Below are positions 9,419-21,111 of a stretch of DNA of 64,000 nt, in pieces (position 1 is the stretch's first letter; every line of letters begins with the position of its first letter). The DNA comes from Mallotus nudiflorus (taxonomy: Eukaryota; Streptophyta; Magnoliopsida; Malpighiales; Euphorbiaceae): the NCBI GenBank assembly GCA_947683625.1, contig CANTUR010000114.1, positions 1,736,001 through 1,800,000 on the forward strand. Reading direction: 5' to 3'. A program made the position numbers and the translations under genes. Under the pieces are notes generated by a model. The model did no database searches. It had not been told where the DNA came from and saw only the letters and a list, made by a program, of their open reading frames with translations.

Positions 9419-11966
9419 ATGCATAATACTCAAAGATCAGGGAATAATCCACTCACATGCATATTGGAGTTAACTATATTTGAGAAGGAAAACCATAGAA
9501 ATTTTCTAGACGAGCTGAATACAATGGCAAACAATGAGAATCAAGGCTATAAAAGGGTGTTGTTGGACACATCTATTCTTGGTTTGGAAGGCACAAGAAA
9601 AAGCATTACAAGGCCGAACATTGAAGCTTATAATTTTGAGATAAAGCCAACTTTGCTACAGATGATCCAATTGACTATTCAATTTTATAGGATGTTGAAT
9701 GAAGACCCGAATGATCATCTTGCAAATTTTCTAGAGATTTATGACACAATCAAGTACAATGGTGCATCTAATGATGCATTGAGGTTGAGATTGTTCCCAT
9801 TCACTTTAAAGGACAAGGCTAAAGCGTAGTTAAAATCTCATCAACATGGTTCTTATACTAATTGGAATGATTTGGCTAGAGCATTCTTAGCAAAAATTTT
9901 TTTGCCATCTAAGATAGCAAAGGTGCTGAAGGAGCTCATTTCATTCCAAAAGTTTGAGTGAAGCTTGGGAGAGGTTCATAGAATTGTAGAGGAGCTACCC
10001 ACATCATAGACAACCGAAAGATGTGCTTATAAGGATGTTTTACAATGGAGTCACAAGTTCCACCAGGGATTCCATTGATGCTAAAGCTGATAGGTTCCTC
10101 ATGAAAAAGATAGTTGATGAGGCTGCACAATTGTTAGAGAGGATGGCACATGATAATTGTTTATGGTCCTCTAAGTGAGCTCATCCACCAAAACAGATGG
10201 CAAGTTTAGAAGTTGACATAGTGATAGCCCTCCAAGCCTAGATTGTTGCACCAATAAAGCAGATTAGCAACCTCATCCACAAAAATAATTCAACCCTTTT
10301 AGGTAAGTATTGTAATTTTTTGGGTTATTCTAAGAATAAGTTTGGTGCTTATAATGTAGGTTTGATGAGGAATGGCTATATGGAGCAGGCTAATTATGTG
10401 GGGAATCAATTTCAAGAGCAAGGTAACAATCCCTACTCCAACACGTACAATCTAAGGTGGTGAAATCACCTAAATGTTTCATGGAGTAACAACAATGATA
10501 TGGCTGCACCTAACTTCTTTAATAATAGTAACTTGCTAAGGAAATAAGCACTACCAGGATTTTAGCACCCACCATAAAATAGGATGGCAATGATGGAGAA
10601 TAAATTGGATAAATTTTTAAATGCCATTATAAATATACTGTCAAGTTATAATAAGAGCCAGAAGAGGATAGAAGCCAAATTTGATCAGATTGTAAAGAAC
10701 CACTCCTCTTTGATTCACAACATCAAAGTGCAATTAGGATAGCTTGGTAATAGTAACTTTAAAAAAATCAAGGAATTCTCCCGAGCAACACTAAAACAAA
10801 TATGAAGGAAGCATGTGAAAGTAATTACATTAAGGGGTGGTAAGCAGATAAGGTTAGGAGCTGAAATAAAGATGGAAATAGAAGAAATAGAAGGTAAGCA
10901 ACATAAGAATGGCGAGGACAATTACAAGAGAAGCAAGGAATAACAAGGAGAGGAAAATAAAGAGAAAGTATAACAACAATTGTTGAATTCATAAAAATAT
11001 AAGACACAAATACCCTTTGCTCAAAAAATGAAGAAGCTTAATGATGCAAAGAGGTTTGCTAAGTTTTTGGACACTTTTAAAAACTTACACTCAACACTCT
11101 ATTTGTTGAAGCTCTTGTAGAAATGTCAACATATACTAAGCACTTGAAGGATGTTATCACTAATAAAATACGATAGGATGATAATCAAATAGTTGAATTA
11201 ATAGAGACTTGCAATTCCATAATCTCTTGTAAGATTCCAACTAAGTTGAAAGACCTAGGGAGTTTTACTGTTCTTTGTATGGTTAGTGCTTAAGTATTTT
11301 CTAGGTGTTTATATGACTTAAGTGCAAGTATTAATCTTATGCCTTTATCTCTTTTTAGGAAATTATAGCTTGGTGAGTTGATTCCTACAAACATGACATT
11401 ATAGCTAGCATATCACTCCCTAAAGAAGCCACATGGAATTATTGAAGATGTTCTTGTAAAGGTAGATAAATTTATATTTCCTATGGATTTTATGGTTTTT
11501 GATTTTGAAGAGCATAGGAAGTGTCCTTGAATTTTTTAGAGGCCATTTTTGAATACTAAGAGAGCTCTTATAGATGTTCATGAGAGAAAAATAACTCTTA
11601 GGTTTGGTGATGAGAGTGTTGAGTTTGTAATGTCAAATTTAATGAAACACCCTTTAGAGGATGACATGCGTTTGAAGGTTGACGTTATAGATTCATGTGT
11701 CAAGGAAGTAAGTTGTCTAAAGGAGGCAAACAAAAAAAAATTGAGGAGAGTGATGAGGATTGTGAAAGTGAACAAGAGAATAGATTTGCAAAATCTAAAA
11801 TTTTGTTAGGAAGTGACAACCCAACACTTGGACACCTACAATATCTTTTAAAGAGGAAGAAGAAGAAGAAGAAGAAGAAGAAGAGGAATAAGAGGTTAAA
11901 GCTCAACCAAGTCAAGCAAGTGAAGATGCAGGTTAGCAATAAATCCTCCACCAGTATCATACTTTA
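9419..11966 (+). pseudogene. Athila-type gag and protease, degenerate
   Basis: The first frame (9419-9829) encodes a gag capsid-like region with 'MLNEDPNDHLANFLEIYDT' and 'LRLRLFPFTLKDKAKA', the hallmark capsid words of Athila/Tat gag. The frame then has many stops. Between about 11250 and 11710 a protease-like region is readable (SINLMPLSLFRKL; ALIDVHERKITLRFGDE), including a degenerate active-site turn before SIN. An acidic/basic GAA tract follows. The element ends at about 11966, where another repeat begins; reverse transcriptase, integrase and the 3' LTR are missing. The protein would package the RNA and process the polyprotein, but this copy is dead. Confidence 0.8.
11852..11886 (+). repeat. 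(GAA)n microsatellite in the gag-pro linker
   Basis: About ten GAA/AAG units. Its frames read poly-Lys or poly-Glu. Acidic linkers are usual at this point in Athila elements, so expansion of a Glu-rich linker is the likely origin. Confidence 0.9.
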
Positions 11967-12180
11967 AAATTTGACTGTCCCTAAAAAGGTTCAATGATGA
12001 AAATTATGATAAGAGTTTATCCAATTCATATCAACTCTAAAGAATGCAAGAACCTGAAAATAATCAAAAATCCTAAAATGGACCTCCAAGATAACAAGTT
12101 TGACTCTGAATAATTGAGTCAAGTCTTAATTTTATGAAATACAAACTTCTAAAAAGGTAAATTATGCATTTTGAACAAAC
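11967..12180 (+). repeat. Dispersed repeat, copy 1 (partner at 16453-16680)
   Basis: It starts 'aaatttgactgtccc', then 'aaaggttcaatgatgaaa', and includes 'tatgaaatacaaa'. The same words in the same order and orientation occur at 16453-16680. The two copies lie on either side of the LTR element at 13298-16408. It may be part of a gypsy LTR. Confidence 0.7.
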
Positions 12181-12380
12181 ATGTAGCTTGTCAGTATAAT
12201 GCTTGTCTCATAAGATTGAGGCTTGATTCTGTAAAAACAGAAGCCAATTTTAACATAACAAACATTACCAACATATTTAAAAGGTTTAATAACCTTACAA
12301 ATGAGCCTGGCCTTGTCAAATTTTCCCCTGGGAATGTCAAAAATGCATTAGAATACATCGGTGCTTCCTAAAAGGGGCTC

Positions 12381-12530
12381 GACATGCCCTGAGCGCATGG
12401 CATACCCATAGGGCTTGGAGAGGCACCTTGAGTGCATAGCATATGCCCATTGGTTATAATCATATGCCTTGAGTGTGTGACACGTGCCTATAGGGTGTAG
12501 GCATGTACTTTGAGTGTATGGCACGACCTT
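12381..12530 (+). repeat. Tandem repeat with a 41-base unit, about 3.6 copies
   Basis: Units begin near 12381, 12422, 12463 and 12504. Each holds a variant of 'ccttgagtgcatggcatatgcc' followed by 'catagggt'. The unit is GC-rich compared with its surroundings, and the spacer parts have diverged. Confidence 0.75.
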
Positions 12531-12574
12531 AGCATATAGTATGCCCCAGACACATCTAGGTATGTGAAAATGAC

Positions 12575-13297
12575 CTAATTTTTCCTGTAAATAGCACCTT
12601 ACTCCATTTTTTTTGGGGGGGGGGACAAAAATATACTAAAAATATATTGAATTGAAGACTCTGAAACCCCATTTCACACATCTTTAGCCTATTTTACTCA
12701 TTCCTTTAGGATTTTTAGGTTAATCGTAACTAAACTGAACCTCATCTTTACCAAAGCAAATTTCAAAGGTATACAGATCTACATTCTCATGTCAAATTAA
12801 ATCTGTTAATTAGAACAACTTGATCTCTACATGAAGCTAAAGCTTCTAAAACACAAAAAAAAAAGCTCAGTCGAATCTAAAGACTAAACAATCATTTGTG
12901 CACATTTATTTTACCGTATTGCATTTTTATTTTATTGCCACCAGTAGTTGTGATTATATGGTGAGGCTGGTAATTTGCATGTCGATTGAATAATCCCTGC
13001 TTTGTTTTACTTATAATAAATTATCATTTAGCATCATCTAGCTTGGATTGTTAAAATCATAAAAACTTCACTTTTACATCATATTTGCATCATTTTCATT
13101 ATAAAAAAAACATTTTTTAGGATAAAGTTTGCATCTTTATGAAAATCTTGCATTTTATTGATAAAAATATCATCTTTTGCATCAAATTTACATTTTCATC
13201 ATTAAAAATACAAAACTTATCATCGTTGTAGAATATCTGCATTTTCTACATCATTTTATGTAATTTGTTTGACAAATCAATATTTTCACATATATTG
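12575..13297. other. Non-coding, LTR-like and CAT-rich stretch
   Basis: It contains a T8/G10 homopolymer junction at about 12607-12625. From about 12980 to 13260 there are many imperfect 'gcatcatttt' / 'tttgcatc' words, like the irregular repeats in untranslated leaders of large gypsy elements. No coding frame was seen. Confidence 0.45.
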
Positions 13298-14205
13298 TGT
13301 TCAAAACTCGCAAGCATACAGATCGTGAATTATAGTATAAAGAGTTATCATTCCCGTGAGGATTGTATATTGAGCACTAAAATTTTCACTTATTTTTTTA
13401 GCTAGCAAATCAAATAAAAGGTGATTTAGCAAATAAAATATAAATCAAAGGAAATCAAACTAAATTAAAATTAAATAATTAAAAGATAGAGCCTAGGTTT
13501 AGTTTTACTATTCCAATCTGATAATGAACATTAATTAAGAAAAAACATTGATTTCAGTTAAGGTTAATTATTTTAAAATACCTAGAGACTCTCTCAAATT
13601 CAATGAAGTATGTTAAGATTAAAGTTTAACCTACTCTCATGATTAAGAAGTTAATAAAAACTCATTAAGTTCCTTAACAATTATTTTACCCCTAAAGAGC
13701 CTGCCTACTTTAGTGGTTGAGTGATCTAAGTCCTATGAGTCTTATGCTAATAAATTCCGTAAACTCTCGTTGGTGAATCTACTTATAAACATGCAAACAA
13801 GCTGGCCAAGAATGAAAGCACACATTAAGTGCAACTCATAGAATTAATTGAAAATCAAATTAATAAACTTGTGTTCAATCATATCTTGGAATAGTTACTC
13901 CTAACCTAAACCCTAGAAAGAGTTTAGCCAAACATGGCTTTAAAAAGAATTACAAACATAAAATAAATAATAAGAGAATGAAGGAGAAGAAGAATAGATA
14001 AAACTCATTTAAGCGTGATTCAATCTTCAATCCTCCAAGACGTCTCTCTTCTTAGCCTAGAGCCAAAATTCTCTATTTATAGAGAAAAATACCCTAAATT
14101 CATCCAAGGATTAAAATAGTAATTTTTCTCCTTCAAAACCTCCTCCAATTAGGAAAATAACTCCATAAAATAACTCCTTAATTATAGGTTTGAATCCTAG
14201 ACTCA
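13298..14205 (-). mobile_element. LTR copy A (3' LTR) of a small non-coding element
   Basis: It aligns along its length with 15338-16215 (for example 'gagcctaggtttagttt', 'aacattgatttcagttaa' and 'ctctatttatagagaaaa'). The copies differ at many positions, so the insertion is old. Past about 14205 the two copies lose similarity. Orientation is taken from the primer site beside the other copy. Confidence 0.75.
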
Positions 14206-15308
14206 AGGATTTATAAAGAACAAAAAATTGAGTATCACTTACAATCATTTTTATTAACTATCAACTCACACAATTTAGTCACTCAAAAGTCCTTATTAAA
14301 ATTTCAGAAGTCTTTAACCATAAATTAACCTCACTTAAAAATCACAAATTAATTAATAAAAGGTTATTAAACATTTATAAGAAAATCACATTCAGTGTAC
14401 TCTACTCATCATAAGGTTAGGCTATAAAAATTTAAATATGTAAATGCTAACATGCAAAAGCAAATATCATTCGAAGATTCTAACAAATAAAATTAAAAAA
14501 ACAAAAAAAATAAAAGCATAAAAAATAAAAACTAACTAAATTTTCACATTGTCCTCAGTGACAAAAACACATGCAAGAACAAAAATAAAAAGAAAAGAAA
14601 TAAAAATATTAAAAATCAAAAGAAAGTGCAAAGAAAAATATTTCCATGAAAGTTAATGCCTAGATGGTGGAATGGAGAAGAGTACTGAGCATAGCAGTGT
14701 GCGAGTGTTGTTGAAGTGGTGTCAAGCTAGGGTTGGAAAATTTTGATGCAACACTAGCATGTTAAAATGGTGTGGAAGTAGTATCGAGGGTGTAATTGTT
14801 GAGGATTCAATGAGACATTGGTGTGTTAATTTGGTGTAGAACTAGTGTTGCATTTGATCTAAAGTCAAATTGCTGTAGGTTAAAGTGACCAATGTTGCAT
14901 TTGATCTTAGGCCATGTCGATAGTGTTAAAGGTGTGTTGGTTTTGGTCAAAAATTAGCAAATTTAGTAATAAGGCACACAACCAAGTCAATATGGTATGT
15001 AAATTGTGCCAGACTGAGAAACTTATCACACCACCATGTTGATGTGGTGTTAAAGGCACACCACGATTATATGCAAGTCGTGCTAATCCCATATGCAGCC
15101 ATTAAAACTTTATTCCTCATCTTTTAATTCCCTTTCATTTTGCACTTCTTCTTGATTTTATGATTGATCTTCTATAAATTAGTTCCTTGAGATCGAGTGT
15201 TCATAAACTAATGAATCTCCTAAAATTCAGTAAACAAAGCAAGTAAGATATAGAAGAAAAATGCTAGTTTAAGAAATATAAAAATTAAATTAACATCAAT
15301 ATTGCAAA
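14206..15308 (-). mobile_element. Interior of the small LTR element, no gag-pol
   Basis: About 1 kb with no retroviral protein motifs. 'acattgtcctcagtgac' near 14547 resembles a 3' internal sequence of Athila elements (also seen near 36910). From about 14690 to 15080, loosely repeated GT-rich words such as 'ggtgtggaagtagt' and 'gatgtggtgttaaagg' occur. This fits a non-autonomous or deleted Athila-type element that would depend on proteins from relatives. Confidence 0.6.
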
Positions 15309-15326
15309 TCCTCGACAATTGTGTCA
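15309..15326 (-). other. Primer-binding site, degenerate tRNA-Asp type
   Basis: On the minus strand TGACACAATTGTCGAGGA matches the tRNA-Asp-type site at 12 of 18 positions. Its place next to LTR copy B marks that copy as the 5' LTR. Confidence 0.5.
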
Positions 15327-15337
15327 AAAACTTATTA

Positions 15338-16408
15338 TGTTCAAAATACACAAGTGCATGGATCATGAATCATAGTATGAAGAGTTGTCATTTCTACAAT
15401 TGAGCATTAATGTATTTACTTATTTTCTTAGCTAGCAAAGGTGATTTCGCAAATAAAATATAAATCAAAGCAAATCAAACTCACTTGAAATCAAATAATT
15501 AAAACTTAGAGCCTAGGCTTAGTTTCAGTATTCCAATATGATCATGAACACTAATTAACCAAAAACATTGATTTCAGTTAAGAGTAATTGTTCTAAAATA
15601 CCTAAAAACTCTCTCGAGGTCAATTAAGCATGTTAACATTAAAGTTTAACCTACTATCATGATTACGAAGTTAATCAAAACTCATTAAGTTCCTTAATAT
15701 CCCTTGAAGAGATTGCGTACTCTTATGGTCGAGTGATTTAAGTCCTATAAGTCTTAAGCTAATAAATTCCCCTAACTCTCATTAGTGAATCAACCCATAG
15801 ACATGCAAACAAGCTGGTAAAAAATGAAAGCATAGATTAAGTGCAAGTTATATAATTAATTGAAAATTAAATTAAGAAAACTTATGTTTAATCACATCTT
15901 AGAATAGTTACTCCTAAACTAAACTCTAGTAATAGTTTAGCCAAACATGGCTTTAAAAAGAATTATAAACATAAAATAAATAACATGAGAATGAAGAAGA
16001 AGAAGAATAGAGAAAACTCATTTAAGTGCGCTTTTATCTTCAATCCTTAAAGACATCTCCCTTTAACTTAGAGCTAAAATTCTCTATTTATAGAGAAAAC
16101 TACCCTAAATTCATCCAAGGATCAAAATAATAAATTTTCTCCTTCAAAACCTCCTCTAATTTGGAAAATAACTTCATAAAATAGCTCCTTAATTATAGGC
16201 TTGAATCCTAGACTCTTTAGGAAAACAAAATTCCTAGAAAAACATACAAAAAATGTATAAATTAATTAGGAAACTTAAAAGGAAGTAAAATCAAGCTAAC
16301 AACTTAAAATCCTAATAAAACAATAATTATAAATAATACAACATAAAGAAATACTAATAAATCCTATGGAAATTAAATATAAAAACTATGTAATAATTGA
16401 CACTAACA
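15338..16408 (-). mobile_element. LTR copy B (5' LTR) of the small non-coding element
   Basis: Partner of 13298-14205 up to about 16215. The right edge is placed at 'gacactaaca' (16408), which reads TGTTAGTGTC on the minus strand, a normal LTR start. The part 16216-16408 has no partner in copy A, so copy A has been truncated or replaced there. Confidence 0.65.
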
Positions 16409-16452
16409 ACATAAATTCTACATTTTACATCCAATAAATACTAATGTCACAC

Positions 16453-16680
16453 CTCAAATTTGACTGTCCCAGAAAGGTTTAATGATGAAACGAATCTTCA
16501 AACATGACTAAAGTCTGCTCATTCGTAACCCTTTAAAGTGTGCAAGCCTAAAACCTTAACTGATTCCATAAATGTGCTAAATTGATTACTGAGCCATTAA
16601 GTTATTCTCCGATCTTATGAAATGCAAATTATCAGAATAATAAGAGGCTTATTCTGAGTAATCTTTGTAAATAACAAGGT
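16453..16680 (+). repeat. Dispersed repeat, copy 2
   Basis: 'caaatttgactgtccc', 'aaaggtttaatgatgaaa' and 'tatgaaatgcaaat' match copy 1 at 11967. It directly precedes the Ogre-type LTR at 16690. Confidence 0.65.
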
Positions 16681-16689
16681 TTAGTGCAC

Positions 16690-17300
16690 ATCTAAGTTTT
16701 TAGCAACCGTGATACTATTTGAGCTTAGGGCTCTAGAGAACACACTAACCATTGTCACAACGACATGACATGGAGATGGAGTTGCCACCTAGGGTAATAA
16801 CTAGGATAAATTGAAAAAGTAGTACTTGATTCCCTAAAAGAAAGCTAGCACCACAACCAGAAGATTCTAGATATGGAATACCAACTTTTTTCAGTTTCAT
16901 TTTCTTTTAGAATTACTTTATGAATTACTATATTATCCTTTATTTACATGCAATTTTATATAAGCCCTTATTCTAGCAATTAACTCCAAGGCAAACCAAT
17001 CATAAAAATACAAGTAAATAATGCATTCATATAATCCCTAAGTTATTCTAATATACATGTATTTTAATTAAAAGAGCTAAATCTACATGTTTTTAATAAG
17101 TGAGCCTAAAGGGCCTAAATCTACAAATTATGAAGGTATTTAAATAAGTGGGCCTAGTTCTATATGTTTTAATTCTAAGATAATCTTAAATCTACAAATT
17201 ATGAAAAAGGCTTAAAGTAAGTAGGTTAAGTCTAATAGTTGTTTGCTTGACAAATTATAGCAAAGTAAGCAAGCACCCAATTTCTTAATTGAAAGTTAGG
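16690..17300 (-). mobile_element. Tat/Ogre-type LTR end, minus strand
   Basis: This is the same sequence family as 62607-63320 (same orientation), 30165-30466 and 21645-21860 (both inverted). Shared words include 'gagcttagggctctagagaac', 'cactaaccattgtcaca', 'gtaataact' and 'gctagcaccacaacca'. On the minus strand it ends CTAAACC, where the related copy at 21860 is followed by a primer site. There is no primer site here, so it is a solo or truncated LTR. Confidence 0.75.
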
Positions 17301-17337
17301 ATACTTACCCGTGCTTTATGAAGCTTCTACTTATGAA

Positions 17338-17696
17338 CTTACTATACTCGGACGTGCAAAATTGATTTGAAATGACATATCATACTCGGTTGTGTGATAT
17401 TTATTATACTCGATCGTATAGTCTTAGGTGAAAGGGACTCATTGTACTCGGTCGTACAATGTCAACTACACTTGGACATATAGTCTGAATTCAAAAGGAA
17501 CATCACACTCGATCATATGATACTGAAAATGCATTGTACTTAATTGTACAATGCCGACTACACTCGGTCGTATAGTCTTGATTGAAAAGAAACATCATAT
17601 TCGGTCGTATGATGTTGATTATACTCGATCATATAATCTTGAATGAAAATTCATTGTACTTGATCGTACAATGCCAACTAAACTCGGTCGTATAGT
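17338..17696. repeat. Array of about twelve short inverted repeats with a constant core
   Basis: Each unit is about 20 bases: arm, core TCGGTC or TCGATC (sometimes TTGATC or TTAATT), opposite arm. Three arm types occur: ATTGTAC/GTACAAT (17441, 17532, 17652), ACTATAC-type/GTATAGT (17403, 17465, 17557, 17617, 17677) and ATCATAC/GTATGAT (17376, 17502, 17593). They tend to follow the order ATTGTAC, ACTATAC, ATCATAC. The unit at 17441-17460 is a perfect stem. The array sits inside the Ogre-type LTR. Its function is unknown; it could form hairpins or be a protein-binding array. Confidence 0.85.
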
Positions 17697-17711
17697 CTGA
17701 ATTATCTTATA

Positions 17712-18090
17712 TAATGATGCTGCAATCCATAATTGCTCACGATTAGCTGTAACCCTTTCATTGCTCACTGATGATGTTGCAATCCATAATTGCTTGTGAT
17801 TAGTTACAACCCTTTTATTACTCACTGATGATGCTACAATCCATAATTGCTCATGATTAGCTACAACCCTTTCATTGGTCACTGATGATGTTGCAATCCA
17901 TAATTGTTTGCAATTAGCTATAACCCTTTCATTGCTCATTGATGATGCCGTAGTCCATAACTACTCATGATTAGCTATAACCCTTTTGTTGCTTTCTAAT
18001 GATGCCACAATCCGTAATTACTCATGATTAGCTGTAGCCCTTTCATTGCTTACCTTTGATAATGCTACAGTCCATAACTGCTCACAATTT
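17712..18090. repeat. 57-base minisatellite, about 6.5 copies
   Basis: Each unit is a variant of 'tgatgatgctacaatccataattgctc' plus 'atgattagctacaaccctttcattgctcac' (quoted in parts). On the minus strand, part of it reads as a 19-residue repeat around NERVVANHEQLWI, open from 17939 to 17619. The frame has no other gene features, so this is treated as a repeat. Confidence 0.9.
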
Positions 18091-18599
18091 TATCTTTGGT
18101 TGTTTGAGTTGAATTCTTTGAATTCTTGGTGCTGACTGACTTTGAAATTTGCTATGTTGACTGATTAGAATCTCTATGCTGACTGATTTCAATTTTTTTA
18201 TGTTAACCATCTCTACCAGTTAGATTTTCTTTCTTCTAGATTTACAAATTCCTACAGACTTATTAAAGTTAGTTTCAATATGAAGAATGCACAAAAGTAC
18301 CTTATAGTGTTGCAAATTTATGAGAAAATTCATCACTTTTCATGAGATAGTGTGCACTCAACGAATCTCACTATTTTTTATTTTTATGATTGTGATTTAT
18401 TTACCATTTGCAAAGGTCAAAGGCATCGTTAACCATCTTATGCTAAGAGTATGTCTTTTACCAAGTGAGGAGCTTACTTCCATACCTAATTTTAAGGAGA
18501 ATTTGCTAAACAAAACTCATGGAAATTAAGCATAAAAAGATCAAATTCTGAGTGTCAAAATAGCTTTTGAATTATTTTTTTATGCTTTCCTTCCTTATC
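18091..18599. other. Non-coding DNA between arrays
   Basis: It contains three 'gctgactgatt' words (about 18130-18190), perhaps a small worn repeat. Nothing else was recognised. Confidence 0.4.
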
Positions 18600-18940
18600 T
18601 AAGTATTCCCCCACCTTTCTCATATTACTCAGTGTGGATACCATGGGAAATGTCCTTTGGATACTTATACTCTTACAGAGCATTGGAGTAAATAGAGCAA
18701 TTTTTAGCATGGTCCTCTTTTAGTATTCCCTTACATTTCTTGTATTACATAGCATGGATACTGCCATAGATTTCATGTTGATACTTTTACTCATTTATGA
18801 GCATTAGAGTAAATTATGGTTGCTCTTTTTTTGATTCTCCTCTTAGTATTCCCTTACCTTTCTTGTATTGCTCAGCATGGATACTGTCAAGGGATTTGTA
18901 CTCATACTCATTTCTGAGCATTGGACTAGATTATATGCAC
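18600..18940 (+). repeat. Tandem repeat of about 122 bases, 2.8 copies
   Basis: Units start 'agtattccc' at about 18600, 18721 and 18844. Each has 'acctttcttgtattactcag', 'catggatactg' and 'gagcattggagta' in order. Confidence 0.85.
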
Positions 18941-21111
18941 ATTTATCATTCAAAAGACTGAAATGATACTTTAAAATTCAAGCCATTTGTGCTTCATGTC
19001 CATAGATTTTATTTTTGCATTTTCTTCCCTTCGTTTAGGTGCAAAGAAAGCATTAGATTGATTAAAGTTTATAAACTCTTAGCATAAAACTATTAACTAC
19101 TCATCTGAATTTTGCAAGGCTAATCAAAGAAAGCCATAATGATTAAAAGTCATGAGATTGGCTTTTCGCACATGATCTCATGAAGTGGATGAATTTACTC
19201 TCAATTTCTAAATTTTATGATTGGGGTAGTACTTTATTACAGAATTTAAGGGAATAGAGTTCTATTACTTCCCTTTATCTTAATGAGTGTTTACCATGCA
19301 AGATGATACTTCTGATGAATGATTAACATTTGTACCCTTTCCCTTTCTTGTTGATGTATCAGTTCTTTTCATCTTCTTCATTCTCTTTTGTTCTTTCTTG
19401 CACAAAGCACTATAAGTTAGTATGGTCTATTTACAAGTGAAGAAATTTTGTTAAAATGCAATGTTATTCTTTTTTTGCATTCTTCCTTTTAGATTTGTCG
19501 TTGATCGCAGGGTCATGACACTCTACCGTTGAAGTTGTGCCTTTGGGTTGCATTTGTATTTCCATCATTCCATTAATGCTATGGTATAGGACTTCATTCC
19601 TCTTTTTGATATTTCCTGCAAAAAAAAGTTTAGGAGTTAGAGATCTTATTTCATGATCAGATGATTTTTTAGAGTGCATTCATTTCAAATTTTGAGTGCA
19701 TTCTTCCCTTTTATAGGGCTGAGAAATATGTTGTAGACATGTTGGACCTTCTCATCACTATATTCCATACCCTATACTAGTTTAACTATTGTGGAGAGAT
19801 ATTCCAGATGATGCACTAGATGATACTATATAGATGGATGTTGACTCTGAGGAGCTTAAATGTCTTGTCCAGCCTTTGAGGTTGTTGGGATGATGCTTTT
19901 GCAAGCATCATTATCAATGATATTCCCTTAATGGATGGGACCTTTAGACTCCTAAGGTCTAAAGTCCTATTGAATATTAGGTTCACCCTGTTAGTGCTAC
20001 CCTTTTCCTTTTAAATGCTTCATATATGTACATTCTGACTACCTTTCTGCATTCTTACAACACTAATTTTGAATATTAGTAGCAAGGTATTTGCAGAATC
20101 TCGCCAAAGCTCAAATACTTTATTATGTAAAGCAAGTATTTCATAATAAATGTATGCAAGTGTATGCATGTTATGTATGACATGCATGATCCTAATAGGT
20201 CTCTTGTTTGGAATAAAGCTATATTGTAGCTTGGAGTATGAGAATGAGATGCCTCATCAATAGCCTATAGGCTTGAGTATCAGATGCTTCACTGTTGGTG
20301 CTTCTGATGCAAGAGCTTTTGATATAGTTCATCAGATTGCTAATTAGGCTAGCAAATGGGGTCCATGGCTTTACTCTGAAGCTTGTGATTAATCGATGCA
20401 CTATTGAATTTTTCTTTTGGTTATTGCTTTTGCTATATGATGGTTAATGTATTAGCTTTTATACTTGTTTTTTCCCTGAGATCTCTTATTCTAGCTATTG
20501 TACTTTAGCATCCATTGTCACTCTTTGAATGCAGGCTTACTGTTCTACAATTTACCCCCAAAGTTGCATTTTGCCCCCAGTTCCATTCTAGATTCATTCC
20601 TTCTATTCTAGCAGTCCTTTTTTTTCATTTTCGTGTGCAAGAGACCTAGTTTGTTCACTATTATTGTTGATCATTTAACTTAATAAGCCTATTAGTTGCA
20701 ATCTTATGCACTGGAAATGTAGAGGAATGGGCAAACTAACTAAAGTGAGTTGTTGATGATGAAATTAATTGGACTTGCACTTTAAAGAACTATTGAGCTG
20801 AATATGAGGCTTAATGTTGATGCAATAACTGATGATAGTTACAAGGTTTAGGTTGCAATGCAAGTTACTAAGCCACTTGAATTCTCAAGGTATAAGATGA
20901 CACTAGGCTTACAAGGAAAATTACAGAGGGGTGGCAAAAAGAAAACATGACTAAAATAGTGATCTCATAGCTCTGATTTAGCTTTCATTATGTATTGTCT
21001 TTCCATTCAGATACTTATACAGTATGATATATGCGAACATGTGATATTTGAATAAAAATTTCAAATTCAATTTTATCATTCATTAGGGCAAAAATGAGAA
21101 CATTCATTACA
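18941..21111. other. Unassigned, probably worn retroelement DNA
   Basis: No protein motif could be read in either strand. It lies between two Ogre-type LTR pieces in opposite orientation, so it may be LTR interior. Open frames here are short and unsupported. Confidence 0.35.

Noticed and set aside
11700..11967. Lys-rich or Phe-rich small proteins on either strand
   Set aside because: Both come from the GAA microsatellite in the gag-protease linker.
17619..17939. 106-codon minus-strand frame with a 19-residue repeat
   Set aside because: It is the reading of a 57-base minisatellite, with no domain, signal or gene context.
17338..18090. CRISPR-like array
   Set aside because: Units are adjacent or variable, with no unique spacers and no cas genes, and the setting is a plant genome.
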